Shown: positions 1 to 4,940 of the stretch, piece by piece
How positions within the stretch are numbered: the first letter of the stretch is position 1
Layout of the letters: each line of letters opens with the position of its first letter
Assembly (NCBI GenBank): GCA_018263655.1
Contig: JAANWY010000006.1
Coordinates: 1 to 6,150 of the forward strand
Length of the DNA: 6,150 nucleotides
Direction of reading: 5' to 3'
Origin: Anaerolineales bacterium
Lineage (GTDB): Bacteria > Chloroflexota > Anaerolineae > Epilineales > JAANWY01
Notes under the pieces: generated by a model
Told to the model about the DNA's origin: nothing
Seen by the model: the letters and a program-made list of their open reading frames with translations, nothing else
Database searches by the model: none
Translations under genes and position numbers: made by a program

Positions 1-65
1 CGTCAGATCCCCGTCTGGCGCGCCGTTTCTTGCCGTTTCATAGCTGGTTTTTGTCGCGCAAGGCC

Positions 66-81
66 GGGATCTGGCGATCCC
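66..81. repeat. Palindromic hairpin GGGATC-TGGC-GATCCC
   Basis: This is a perfect 6-bp stem around a TGGC tetraloop. The identical 16-mer occurs at 4861-4876, inside the structured leader of the binding-protein gene, where it extends to a 7-bp stem. Here it is flanked by GCC and TGGC, which can lengthen the stem with one bulge. No T-run follows on either strand, so it does not look like an intrinsic terminator. It may be a dispersed palindromic repeat. Confidence 0.6.
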
Positions 82-146
82 TGGCGAGCGTAAACTGCCG
101 AAGGATTTAGGCCGTCGTGTACTAGAAAAGCCGGACTCAACAGGGA

Positions 147-196
147 ACACAGAGCTTCTCCGCGTATCTCTGTGCATTCTCTGTACAGCTCTGTGT
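147..196. repeat. Degenerate CACAGAG intergenic repeat with 10-bp inverted ends
   Basis: ACACAGAGCT (147-156) and AGCTCTGTGT (187-196) are perfect inverted copies. Between them are further CTCTGTG/TCTCTGT units (166-174 and 177-184). Similar ACACAGAG-rich repeats are scattered between genes in many environmental bacteria. It lies about 60-105 bp past the dehydrogenase stop and could form a hairpin with a 30-nt loop. No U-tract follows, so a terminator role is not supported. Confidence 0.5.
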
Positions 197-253
197 AACA
201 GCATTTTCTCCGCCGGTGGGCAAGAATCTAACTGACAAAGCACTCGTGTCCAG

Positions 254-1291
254 TCAGGGCAACACAGCAACCTTGACGCTTTTCCCCTCCATCATCATCT
301 CCAGGCCGTCCTCGAGATTGGCGAGGGATACCTCGTGGGTGATCAGCGGCTTGACATCAATCACCCCATCGCAAACCAAGCGAAAAGCTCGCTCCAGCGT
401 CAGCGGCGTAAGGTGATACACACCGAAAATGGTCAGCTCATCGTAGTGTACGCGTGTTGAATCGACTTCAACTTGCGTGCCGCCCGGCAGGCCGCCGAAC
501 CATTCGACACGTGCACCCTTGCGAGCCACGTCCAGCGCGGTGAGCCAGGCCGCCTTTACGCCGGCACACTCGATGGCCACATCCGCGCCACGCCCCTCGG
601 TCAGCTCCCGTACAGCCTCGATCGGATCCTTCTGCCTCGAGTTGACGGTGCGCGTCGCCCCTAAAGACTTCGCAACGGTAAGCCGCTTGTCGTTGATGTC
701 AATCGCTACAACGGGTGAGGCCCCTTGGCGAAGGGCCAGTTGCAGGTGCATCAACCCGATGGGGCCGCCGGCTCCAACGATAGCAACACTCTCACCAGGC
801 TGAATATGCAACAAATCCTGCCCGTGCACCACGCAGGCCAGCGGCTCGATGATGGCCGCCTCGCGATCTGTTAGGTGGTCGGGGACGACAAACGTGTTCT
901 GGCGCACGATGCGCGCCGGCACGCGGATGTATTCGGCAAAGGCGCCCAGATTGACCAGCAAGTCATCACACAGGTTCGGCTGACCGCGCTTGCAGTAGTA
1001 GCAGATGTTGCAGGGTGCCGTGTTGCCGGCCACCACACGCATGCCGGGTTCGAAGCCGGCTACCTCCGGTCCCGTCTCAACAACAACGCCACAGAACTCG
1101 TGGCCAAAGAGCGTCGGCGGATCGTACTTCGGGTGACCGCGTCGATACGTCTTGACGTCGGTGCCGCAAGTGAGCGCCGTATTGACCTTTACCCAGAGAT
1201 CGCCACTACCGAGCGTGGGAACAGGCATCTCGCGAAACTCCAGATCCCCTGGTCCCATGTAGACCGTCGCATGCATGACGTGCTGCTTCAT
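254..1291 (-). CDS. Zinc-dependent medium-chain alcohol/polyol dehydrogenase (NAD type)
   Basis: A cytoplasmic medium-chain dehydrogenase/reductase of 345 residues, the usual length, related to the sorbitol and threonine dehydrogenase groups. Catalytic zinc ligands are visible as Cys42 (TCGTD), His64-Glu65 (GHE) and Glu149 (IIEP). The structural zinc lobe has Cys94, Cys97, Cys100 and Cys108. The Rossmann motif GAGGPIG is at 173-179. Asp198 at the end of the next strand is the residue family members use to prefer NAD+ over NADP+. I chose the ATG at 1291 because GGGGAG lies 8 nt upstream; a TTG one codon earlier is possible. The gene sits 94 bp after a SorC-type regulator on the same strand, so it is probably in that transcript. 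This fits a regulated sugar, polyol or other secondary-alcohol pathway. The substrate cannot be read from the sequence. Confidence 0.9.
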   Translation of the reverse strand: MKQHVMHATVYMGPGDLEFREMPVPTLGSGDLWVKVNTALTCGTDVKTYRRGHPKYDPPTLFGHEFCGVVVETGPEVAGFEPGMRVVAGNTAPCNICYYCKRGQPNLCDDLLVNLGAFAEYIRVPARIVRQNTFVVPDHLTDREAAIIEPLACVVHGQDLLHIQPGESVAIVGAGGPIGLMHLQLALRQGASPVVAIDINDKRLTVAKSLGATRTVNSRQKDPIEAVRELTEGRGADVAIECAGVKAAWLTALDVARKGARVEWFGGLPGGTQVEVDSTRVHYDELTIFGVYHLTPLTLERAFRLVCDGVIDVKPLITHEVSLANLEDGLEMMMEGKSVKVAVLP

Positions 1292-1385
1292 CAATTGAAC
1301 TCCCCGACTCCACCAGCGATCAAATGCACAGTTCGTAGTGACGACTTAGGAATCTGCAGGAAAATAATCATCCCAATCCCATCCA

Positions 1386-1805
1386 TCACTCAGCCACCCT
1401 TGCGAAGACTTCGACGATGTCCACCGCCCGGCCCACGTCCGTGCTGATGGTGAATTGCGGGGCTTCGCGAACGCTGGCCGTCATCCGTTCGACGATGGTC
1501 CAGCACACCCCGGTGAGCAGGGTGGTACGCCGGCGGAGAAGGGGAGCATGGTCTGTGGGGGGCGCCAGAATCCAGGGTTGCACGCGCGGGAAGGTTTCAC
1601 AGAGACGGCTCTCAAGGCCTGGGTCCCGCTTCAGAGGAAAGTGCACCCGGATTTCGACTACGCCATTCTCGTGGGCCTCCTGTAGCAGTCGGGAAACCAG
1701 GGAACGGGAGCGGCCGATTCGTTCAGCGATGTCTTCCTGGCTGAGGCTATCCTCGTAGTACCAGGAAGCAATCTGGGGGAGGAATTGCTTGCGATCTGAC
1801 TCCAT
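1386..1805 (-). CDS. SorC-family transcriptional regulator, C-terminally truncated
   Basis: The N-terminus matches the SorC/DeoR-type DNA-binding domain. A helix-turn-helix spans about residues 21-42 (LSQEDIAERIGRSRSLVSRL), followed by the usual GVVEIRVHFPL strand and LESRL linker. Full SorC proteins have about 310-330 residues, with a sugar-phosphate-binding domain that also mediates oligomerisation. This one ends at about residue 139, near the first strand and helix of that domain (TISTDVGRAVDIVEVF). Only 94 bp separate its stop from the next gene, so the rest has been deleted, not merely shifted out of frame. It may be a pseudogene or a constitutive DNA binder that no longer senses a ligand. 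I chose ATG 1805 because family members begin just before this helix; a TTG at 1820 would add five residues. The ribosome site is weak (GGCGG, 8 nt upstream). A consensus promoter precedes it. Confidence 0.75.
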   Translation of the reverse strand: MESDRKQFLPQIASWYYEDSLSQEDIAERIGRSRSLVSRLLQEAHENGVVEIRVHFPLKRDPGLESRLCETFPRVQPWILAPPTDHAPLLRRRTTLLTGVCWTIVERMTASVREAPQFTISTDVGRAVDIVEVFARVAE

Positions 1806-1854
1806 CGTCCATGCCGCCAAGTCTCACAGACGTGAATTCAATCTCACATCATTG

Positions 1855-1882
1855 CGCACATTATACACTTTTGCCGCACATT
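1855..1882. promoter_or_regulatory. Possible operator: direct repeat CGCACATT x2
   Basis: CGCACATT occurs at 1855-1862 and 1875-1882. The copies start 20 bp apart, about two helical turns. Read on the minus strand they are AATGTGCG, extended to AATGTGCG(G)CAA with one gap. One copy overlaps the -10 box and the other lies in the spacer next to the -35 box. This is a natural place for a repressor, perhaps the SorC-type protein itself. Binding is inferred only from the position and the repeat. Confidence 0.4.
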
Positions 1883-1888
1883 TGTCAA
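1860..1888 (-). promoter_or_regulatory. Consensus sigma-70 promoter for regulator-dehydrogenase transcript
   Basis: On the minus strand, TTGACA (1888-1883) is followed after exactly 17 bp by TATAAT (1865-1860). Both boxes are perfect. Transcription would start near 1853, giving a leader of about 48 nt before the ATG at 1805. The -35 box lies inside the 9-bp target duplication TTTGTCAAT (1881-1889) made by the neighbouring insertion, so the element sits immediately upstream of this promoter. Confidence 0.85.
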
Positions 1889-1918
1889 TCAGGAATTCTA
1901 AATTTGATTCGGATTTTG

Positions 1919-1990
1919 GTGCTGCCCGTCCAAGAACCACACTTCGATACGGCTATCGCCTACTCAGCATGGTTCTTGGACGGGCAGCAC
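1919..1990. repeat. 21-bp perfect inverted repeat inside element A
   Basis: Positions 1919-1939 and 1970-1990 are perfect inverted copies, starting GTGCTGCCCGTCC, around a 30-nt loop. As RNA or extruded DNA this is a long, stable hairpin. The loop (CTTCGATACG at 1942-1951, CTCAGCATGG at 1963-1972) resembles the sequence just right of the hairpin (CTTCGATACG at 1992-2001, CTCAGCATG at 2033-2041). The interior therefore looks assembled from tandem copies of a dispersed repeat. Confidence 0.8.
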
Positions 1991-2007
1991 GCTTCGATAC
2001 GCCCGCT

Positions 2008-2033
2008 ACCCTTCGACAGGCTCAGGACGTCGC
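2008..2033 (+). repeat. 26-bp dispersed repeat, copy 1
   Basis: This 26-mer, with the core CCTTCGACAGGCTCAGGACG, recurs exactly and inverted at 4579-4604. The two copies flank the AOR gene. Sequences of the type TTCGACARGCTCAGG are widespread intergenic repeats in Chloroflexota and other environmental bacteria (general knowledge). This copy lies within element A and runs into GCTCAGCATG, a common companion of the motif. Confidence 0.75.
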
Positions 2034-2065
2034 TCAGCATGCTGACCGTCAAATTTAGAATTCCT

Positions 2066-2207
2066 GTAACTACTCAGGTGACCGGCACTTTGTCTCGAAA
2101 TACTCAGGATGACGAGGTATGCCAGGTGTTGAAAGGCTATCTGGAACCGATGTTTGTAAGTGCCGGTCACCTTGGCGGTCTTGAAGTGTAGCTGCCTGAG
2201 TAGTTAC
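2066..2207. mobile_element. IS66-type MITE (element B, 142 bp) nested in element A
   Basis: The ends are GTAACTACTCAG (2066-2077) and its exact inverse (2196-2207). Subterminal arms GTGACCGGCACTT (2078-2090) and the inverse (2158-2170) are also perfect; on the right side 25 bp separate the two arms. GAATTCCT directly flanks both sides (2058-2065 and 2208-2215), an 8-bp target duplication. Ends starting GTAA with an 8-bp duplication are the hallmark of the IS66 family (established knowledge). There is no transposase reading frame, so this is a non-autonomous miniature derivative. It inserted into the right terminal repeat of element A and so is younger than it. Confidence 0.82.
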
Positions 2208-2232
2208 GAATTCCTGTTTGTCAATGCGGGAC

Positions 2233-2262
2233 TTGGCTTTTCTGGGATAACTGTGCTAGTAT
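2233..2262 (+). promoter_or_regulatory. Probable promoter of the AOR gene
   Basis: TTGGCT (2233-2238) and TAGTAT (2257-2262) are 18 bp apart, each matching four of six consensus bases. TG at 2254-2255 gives an extended -10 (TGCTAGTAT). Transcription would begin near 2269, just upstream of the proposed start codon. This excludes upstream in-frame ATGs, such as the one at 2160 inside element B. The promoter lies just right of the element's target duplication. Confidence 0.55.
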
Positions 2263-2324
2263 CTGGCTGCCGGCACCTTGCTGGGCAAGACGGGGGAACA
2301 TCAAGAGAAAGCGAGGCATTCGCG

Positions 2325-4484
2325 GTGTCAGTTACACCCATTGAGACGATGAAGGCAGCACATCAAACACTGGCCGAGTATTGCTACCAATTACGGCCTG
2401 TCGAGCGCGGCTACGCCAATCGGACCCTGTACATCAATCTTTCGGATTCCACGATCGCCGAGAAGCCGGTCACTCAGAAGATGAAAGACACGTTCACCGG
2501 CGGTCGCGGCTTCGGGCTGTGGTTGCTGTGGAATGCCGTCGACGGGGACACCCGGTGGAACGACCCTGAAAACGCACTCGTCATCGCTAATGGGCCAATC
2601 GGTGGTATCACTGCCTACCCCGGCTCTGGCAAGTCGACGGTGGTCACGCTCTCCCCGCTCACCGGGTCGGTGATTGACAGCAACGGCGGCGGCTACTTCG
2701 GCCCCTATCTGAAGTTCGCCGGCTGGGATGCCCTGGAGATTCAGGGCAAGGCTGATCGGGACGTAATCGTCGTGATCGACGGTGACACCGGGCGGGTGAC
2801 CATCGAGGCCGCGCCGCTGGAAGACGTGGACACCCACCTGGTGGCCGAGGAGCTGACGGCCATGTACGCCACGGACGAACGCGATCGGCGAAACGTCTCG
2901 GTGGTTTCCGCCGGCCAGGGCGCGGACCATGTCCTGTACGCCGGCCTAAACTTGAGCTGGTACGACGTCCGTCGCGGCGAGGTTCGCGTCAAGCAGGCCG
3001 CGCGCGGAGGCTCGGGGCGCGTCTTTCGCGACAAGGGGCTCAAGGGGATTGTGGTGCGCTACAGTCACCTGAGCGGAGACAGCAACAACCCGGACGACCG
3101 GGACTTGATCTACCAGGCCGGCAAGCGCATCAACCACGAGATCGTCACCCTGGACGACCAGCAGAACCAAATGCGCAAAGTCGGCACACCGCATCTGGTC
3201 GAGATCATGGACCACTTCGATCTACTTCCAGTCCACAACTTCCGCTACGGCTCCCACCCAGAGGCCCATAAGATCGACTCAACGGTGTGGAAGGGTCTGT
3301 TTTCACAGGGCATGCCGGACGGCTGCTGGGCTGGGTGTACCTTGTCATGCTCTCACAGTGTGGACCACTTCCATCTCGAGACCGGTCCATACTCCGGGCA
3401 GGGCGTGTTAGTCGATGGCCCCGAGTACGAGACCGTGGCCGGCGTGGGCGCCAACCTGGGCATCTTCGAACCGCTGCCCATCTTGGAGCTGAACTTCTAC
3501 TGCGACACGTACGGCATCGATACAATCTCCTTCGCCAACTCGGTGGCCTTCACCATGGAGTGCTACCAGGCGGGTATCCTGAACCGCGAGCGCACCGGCG
3601 GGCTCGAACTCACGTGGGGCAACGCCGGCGCCGTCATCGAGCTGCTACACCAGATGGCGCGCGGCGAGGGCTTCGGACAGATCGTCGGCCTGGGCGTGCG
3701 CCGCATGAAGCAACACTTCGCCTCGGTCTACGACGCCGACCCCGATTTCCTGCACGACATCGGGATGGAGGTCAAAGGCCTGGAGTTCTCCGAGTACGTG
3801 ACCAAGGAGTCGCTGGCCCAACAGGGCGGCTACGCCATGGCGCTCAAGGGCGCCCAGCACGACGAGGCCTGGCTGATTTTTATGGATCAGATCAGCAACC
3901 AGCTACCGACGTTCGAGAACAAGGCCGAAGCCCTGCACTACTTCCCAATGTGGCGCACCTGGTTCAGTCTGCACGGCCTGTGCAAGCTGCCGTGGAACGA
4001 CATCCTGCCGGCCGACAACGACGAGACCGATGAACCTCAGAAAGTTCCGGAACACGTGGAGAACTACACGTGGCTCTACGAAGGGCTGACGGGTGAGCGG
4101 GTGACGCCCGAGGACCTGATCCTCCAGTCGGAGCGGGTGTACAACTTCCAGCGGGTCTTCAACCTGAAGATGGGGTTCGGCACGCGCGAGCACGACTACC
4201 CACCGTACCGTGCCGTGGGGCCAGTGACCGTCGAGGAATATGAGTCCCGCGCCGAGCGCTACGACCAACAACTACAGGACGAGGTCGGGGTCGATCCCAC
4301 CCGTCTGACAACCGAACAGAAGATGGCCCACCTCCAGGAGCACCGCGAGGCGCGCTACGAACAGTTACTCGACGCCGTCTACGTGCGCCGGGGCTGGGAC
4401 GAAAACGGTACCCCCACGTTGGGGACGCTGCGCCGGCTGGGAATCGACCTGCCGGCGGTGGTGGCTGTGATCGAAAGCCGCTAG
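2325..4484 (+). CDS. Aldehyde:ferredoxin oxidoreductase (AOR) family tungstoenzyme
   Basis: Members oxidise aldehydes to acids, or reduce acids, using ferredoxin, a bis-pterin tungsten cofactor and one [4Fe-4S] cluster; the location is cytoplasmic. Residue numbers are for the 719-aa form. The N-terminal AOR domain shows GGRGFG (59-64), SPLTGS and GGYFGPYLKFAGWDALEIQGKAD, then RGGSGRVFRDKGLKGI. Cluster cysteines are Cys334, Cys338 and Cys342 (CWAGCTLSC) with Cys553 (GLCKL). Pterin-contact DTYGID is at 394-399, and PEYE with Glu367 and Glu369 follows the cysteines. The C-terminus ends with the family-like RGWDENGTPT. Classical enzymes have about 600-620 residues, so this is a longer subtype. 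The first cysteine spacing is CX3C, not the classical CX2C. GTG 2325 is preferred (GAGG 8 nt upstream); ATG 2349 (711 aa) is the alternative. The substrate is unknown. The gene is divergent from the regulator-dehydrogenase pair. Confidence 0.88.
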   Translation: MSVTPIETMKAAHQTLAEYCYQLRPVERGYANRTLYINLSDSTIAEKPVTQKMKDTFTGGRGFGLWLLWNAVDGDTRWNDPENALVIANGPIGGITAYPGSGKSTVVTLSPLTGSVIDSNGGGYFGPYLKFAGWDALEIQGKADRDVIVVIDGDTGRVTIEAAPLEDVDTHLVAEELTAMYATDERDRRNVSVVSAGQGADHVLYAGLNLSWYDVRRGEVRVKQAARGGSGRVFRDKGLKGIVVRYSHLSGDSNNPDDRDLIYQAGKRINHEIVTLDDQQNQMRKVGTPHLVEIMDHFDLLPVHNFRYGSHPEAHKIDSTVWKGLFSQGMPDGCWAGCTLSCSHSVDHFHLETGPYSGQGVLVDGPEYETVAGVGANLGIFEPLPILELNFYCDTYGIDTISFANSVAFTMECYQAGILNRERTGGLELTWGNAGAVIELLHQMARGEGFGQIVGLGVRRMKQHFASVYDADPDFLHDIGMEVKGLEFSEYVTKESLAQQGGYAMALKGAQHDEAWLIFMDQISNQLPTFENKAEALHYFPMWRTWFSLHGLCKLPWNDILPADNDETDEPQKVPEHVENYTWLYEGLTGERVTPEDLILQSERVYNFQRVFNLKMGFGTREHDYPPYRAVGPVTVEEYESRAERYDQQLQDEVGVDPTRLTTEQKMAHLQEHREARYEQLLDAVYVRRGWDENGTPTLGTLRRLGIDLPAVVAVIESR

Positions 4485-4540
4485 CAGTTTTGCCCGGTCG
4501 TGTGCATCCCAAGTTTGTAAAGCCGGTGGCCCACGCTCTC

Positions 4541-4561
4541 AGCCCGCAACAAGTTGCGGCT
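4541..4561. repeat. Hairpin after the AOR gene (CCGCAAC/GTTGCGG)
   Basis: CCGCAAC (4544-4550) and GTTGCGG (4553-4559) are perfect inverted copies that can be extended by AG/CT with one bulged C. It begins 57 bp after the AOR stop codon. The following bases (CTTCCGGACG) contain no T-run, so evidence for an intrinsic terminator is poor. It may simply be internal structure of element C. Confidence 0.4.
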
Positions 4562-4578
4562 TCCGGACGCTCGAACTT

Positions 4579-4604
4579 GCGACGTCCTGAGCCTGTCGAA
4601 GGGT
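4579..4604 (-). repeat. 26-bp dispersed repeat, copy 2 (inverted)
   Basis: Exact reverse complement of 2008-2033. It lies within element C and is bracketed by the short inverted pair CTCGAAC (4570-4576) and GTTCGAG (4603-4609). With copy 1 it forms an inverted pair about 2.5 kb apart around the AOR gene. Confidence 0.75.
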
Positions 4605-4690
4605 TCGAGATGGTGACTCATACTGGTACGGGAGTTCAGATGATGATCGCGTCATTAACAAATGTGGGATGCACCCGGCCCGGCGTGTTC

Positions 4691-4720
4691 TTGACAAGCT
4701 GGTTATGTTTTCATTATAAT
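4691..4720 (+). promoter_or_regulatory. Consensus sigma-70 promoter for the binding-protein gene
   Basis: TTGACA (4691-4696) and TATAAT (4715-4720) are both perfect and 18 bp apart. Transcription should start near 4727, leaving an unusually long leader of about 214 nt before the ATG at 4941. The promoter lies 16 bp past the right end of element C, so the insertion did not break it. Confidence 0.85.
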
Positions 4721-4739
4721 GGGGAAGGTCAATCGTCGA

Positions 4740-4748
4740 AAGGAGGTG
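4740..4748 (+). other. Orphan Shine-Dalgarno-like sequence AAGGAGGTG in the leader
   Basis: This is a near-perfect anti-16S match, about 13 nt after the predicted transcript start. The bases after it (4749-4770) contain no ATG, GTG or TTG at a usable distance, so no leader peptide begins here. Its GGAG can pair with CTCC at 4766-4769. It may be a structural part of the leader, a ribosome standby site or coincidence. Confidence 0.4.
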
Positions 4749-4812
4749 CCAAACCTACTCAGTTTCTCCACTAAGCGCGATAGACGAACGCCCGAGATCT
4801 ATCGATGCTCAG

Positions 4813-4897
4813 TAGATCCAATTTTGCTCGGCCTGGATCGTCAGACCCAGGCCAACAGCGGGGATCTGGCGATCCCCTCAGAGCAAATTTGGATCTA
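4813..4897 (+). promoter_or_regulatory. Structured three-way-junction leader element (unknown class)
   Basis: An outer stem pairs 4813-4829 with 4881-4897 (17 bp, only 4822/4888 mismatched). Inside are two perfect 7-bp hairpins: 4830-4836/4847-4853 (GGCCTGG/CCAGGCC, 10-nt loop) and 4860-4866/4871-4877 (GGGGATC/GATCCCC, TGGC loop). The junction has 0, 6 and 3 unpaired bases, so the outer stem and first hairpin could stack. It lies wholly in the predicted leader, 43 nt before the start codon. The layout resembles three-way-junction riboswitches, but I see none of the conserved cores I know (TPP, purine, cobalamin, c-di-GMP). It could also be a dispersed palindromic DNA repeat or a protein-binding RNA. 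Confidence 0.55.
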
Positions 4898-4940
4898 TCA
4901 ATGTTGATCGATCACAGCCAACCGAGAAGAGGAGAACACA

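Larger units (their letters stand above)
1..253. other. Non-coding left flank
   Basis: I see no credible coding region on either strand. The stretch lies downstream of the dehydrogenase gene, which reads leftward. It holds a palindromic hairpin at 66-81, a CACAGAG-type repeat at 147-196 and a short tandem CCGTTTC (23-29 and 33-39). Bases 1-11 (CGTCAGATCCC) are complementary to 66-76 at 10 of 11 positions, so part of a second copy of the hairpin may be cut by the window edge. Confidence 0.6.
1890..2216. mobile_element. MITE-like element A (177 bp) interrupted by element B
   Basis: The left end CAGGAATTCTAAATTTGA (1890-1907) and its perfect inverted copy (2049-2066) are 18-bp terminal repeats. 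The last nine bases of the right end recur at 2208-2216 because element B inserted there. The whole 1890-2216 unit is flanked by the direct repeat TTTGTCAAT (1881-1889 and 2217-2225), a 9-bp target duplication. Without element B the original element is 177 bp, carries no transposase and would have moved in trans. Its centre holds a perfect 21-bp inverted repeat and CTTCGACAGGCTCAGGAC-type sequence. Target duplications of 9 bp occur in several DDE families (for example IS1 and parts of IS4 and IS5); I cannot assign the family. Confidence 0.85.
4502..4674. mobile_element. Probable degenerate MITE (element C, 173 bp)
   Basis: The left end GTGCATCCCAAGTTTGTAA (4502-4520) matches the inverse of 4656-4674 at 16 of 19 positions, the first ten being perfect. 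There is no coding capacity. Inside are a hairpin (4541-4561) and the second copy of the 26-bp dispersed repeat. I find no clean target duplication; the flanks share only CCGG. This looks like an old insertion between the AOR stop and the next promoter. Its ends differ from those of elements A and B, so it is a separate family. Confidence 0.55.

Noticed and set aside
147..196. Intrinsic terminator of the dehydrogenase transcript
   Set aside because: The inverted arms are separated by 30 nt and the minus strand shows no T-run after the stem.
1295..1385. Remnant C-terminal codons of the SorC regulator in another frame
   Set aside because: One minus-strand frame reads LIAGGVGEL, faintly like a SorC segment, but it is too short and surrounded by stops to be convincing.
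875..1447. 190-codon plus-strand open frame across the dehydrogenase and regulator genes
   Set aside because: It is antisense to two recognised genes with clear motifs, and its translation has no recognisable domain. It is a by-product of GC-rich codon use.
1890..2216. CRISPR array or integron attachment sites
   Set aside because: The repeats are inverted, not regularly spaced direct repeats. The terminal repeats with exact target duplications are explained by transposition.
2160..2324. N-terminal extension of the AOR protein from an in-frame ATG at 2160
   Set aside because: The extension lies inside mobile element B and upstream of the predicted transcript start (about 2269), and it resembles no AOR N-terminus. 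GTG 2325 or ATG 2349 fits better.
3287..4033. 248-codon plus-strand open frame inside the AOR gene
   Set aside because: It overlaps the AOR frame completely, is Arg/Gly-rich with no domain, and is typical of a shifted frame in a GC-rich gene.
4570..4609. tRNA-like piece (GGTTCGAG resembling a T-loop)
   Set aside because: There is no acceptor stem, anticodon arm or D-arm at the right spacing. The motif is part of the dispersed repeat.
4813..4897. Known riboswitch such as TPP, purine, cobalamin, c-di-GMP or fluoride
   Set aside because: I could not find the conserved core bases of any of these in or around the junction. Only the overall three-way shape is similar.
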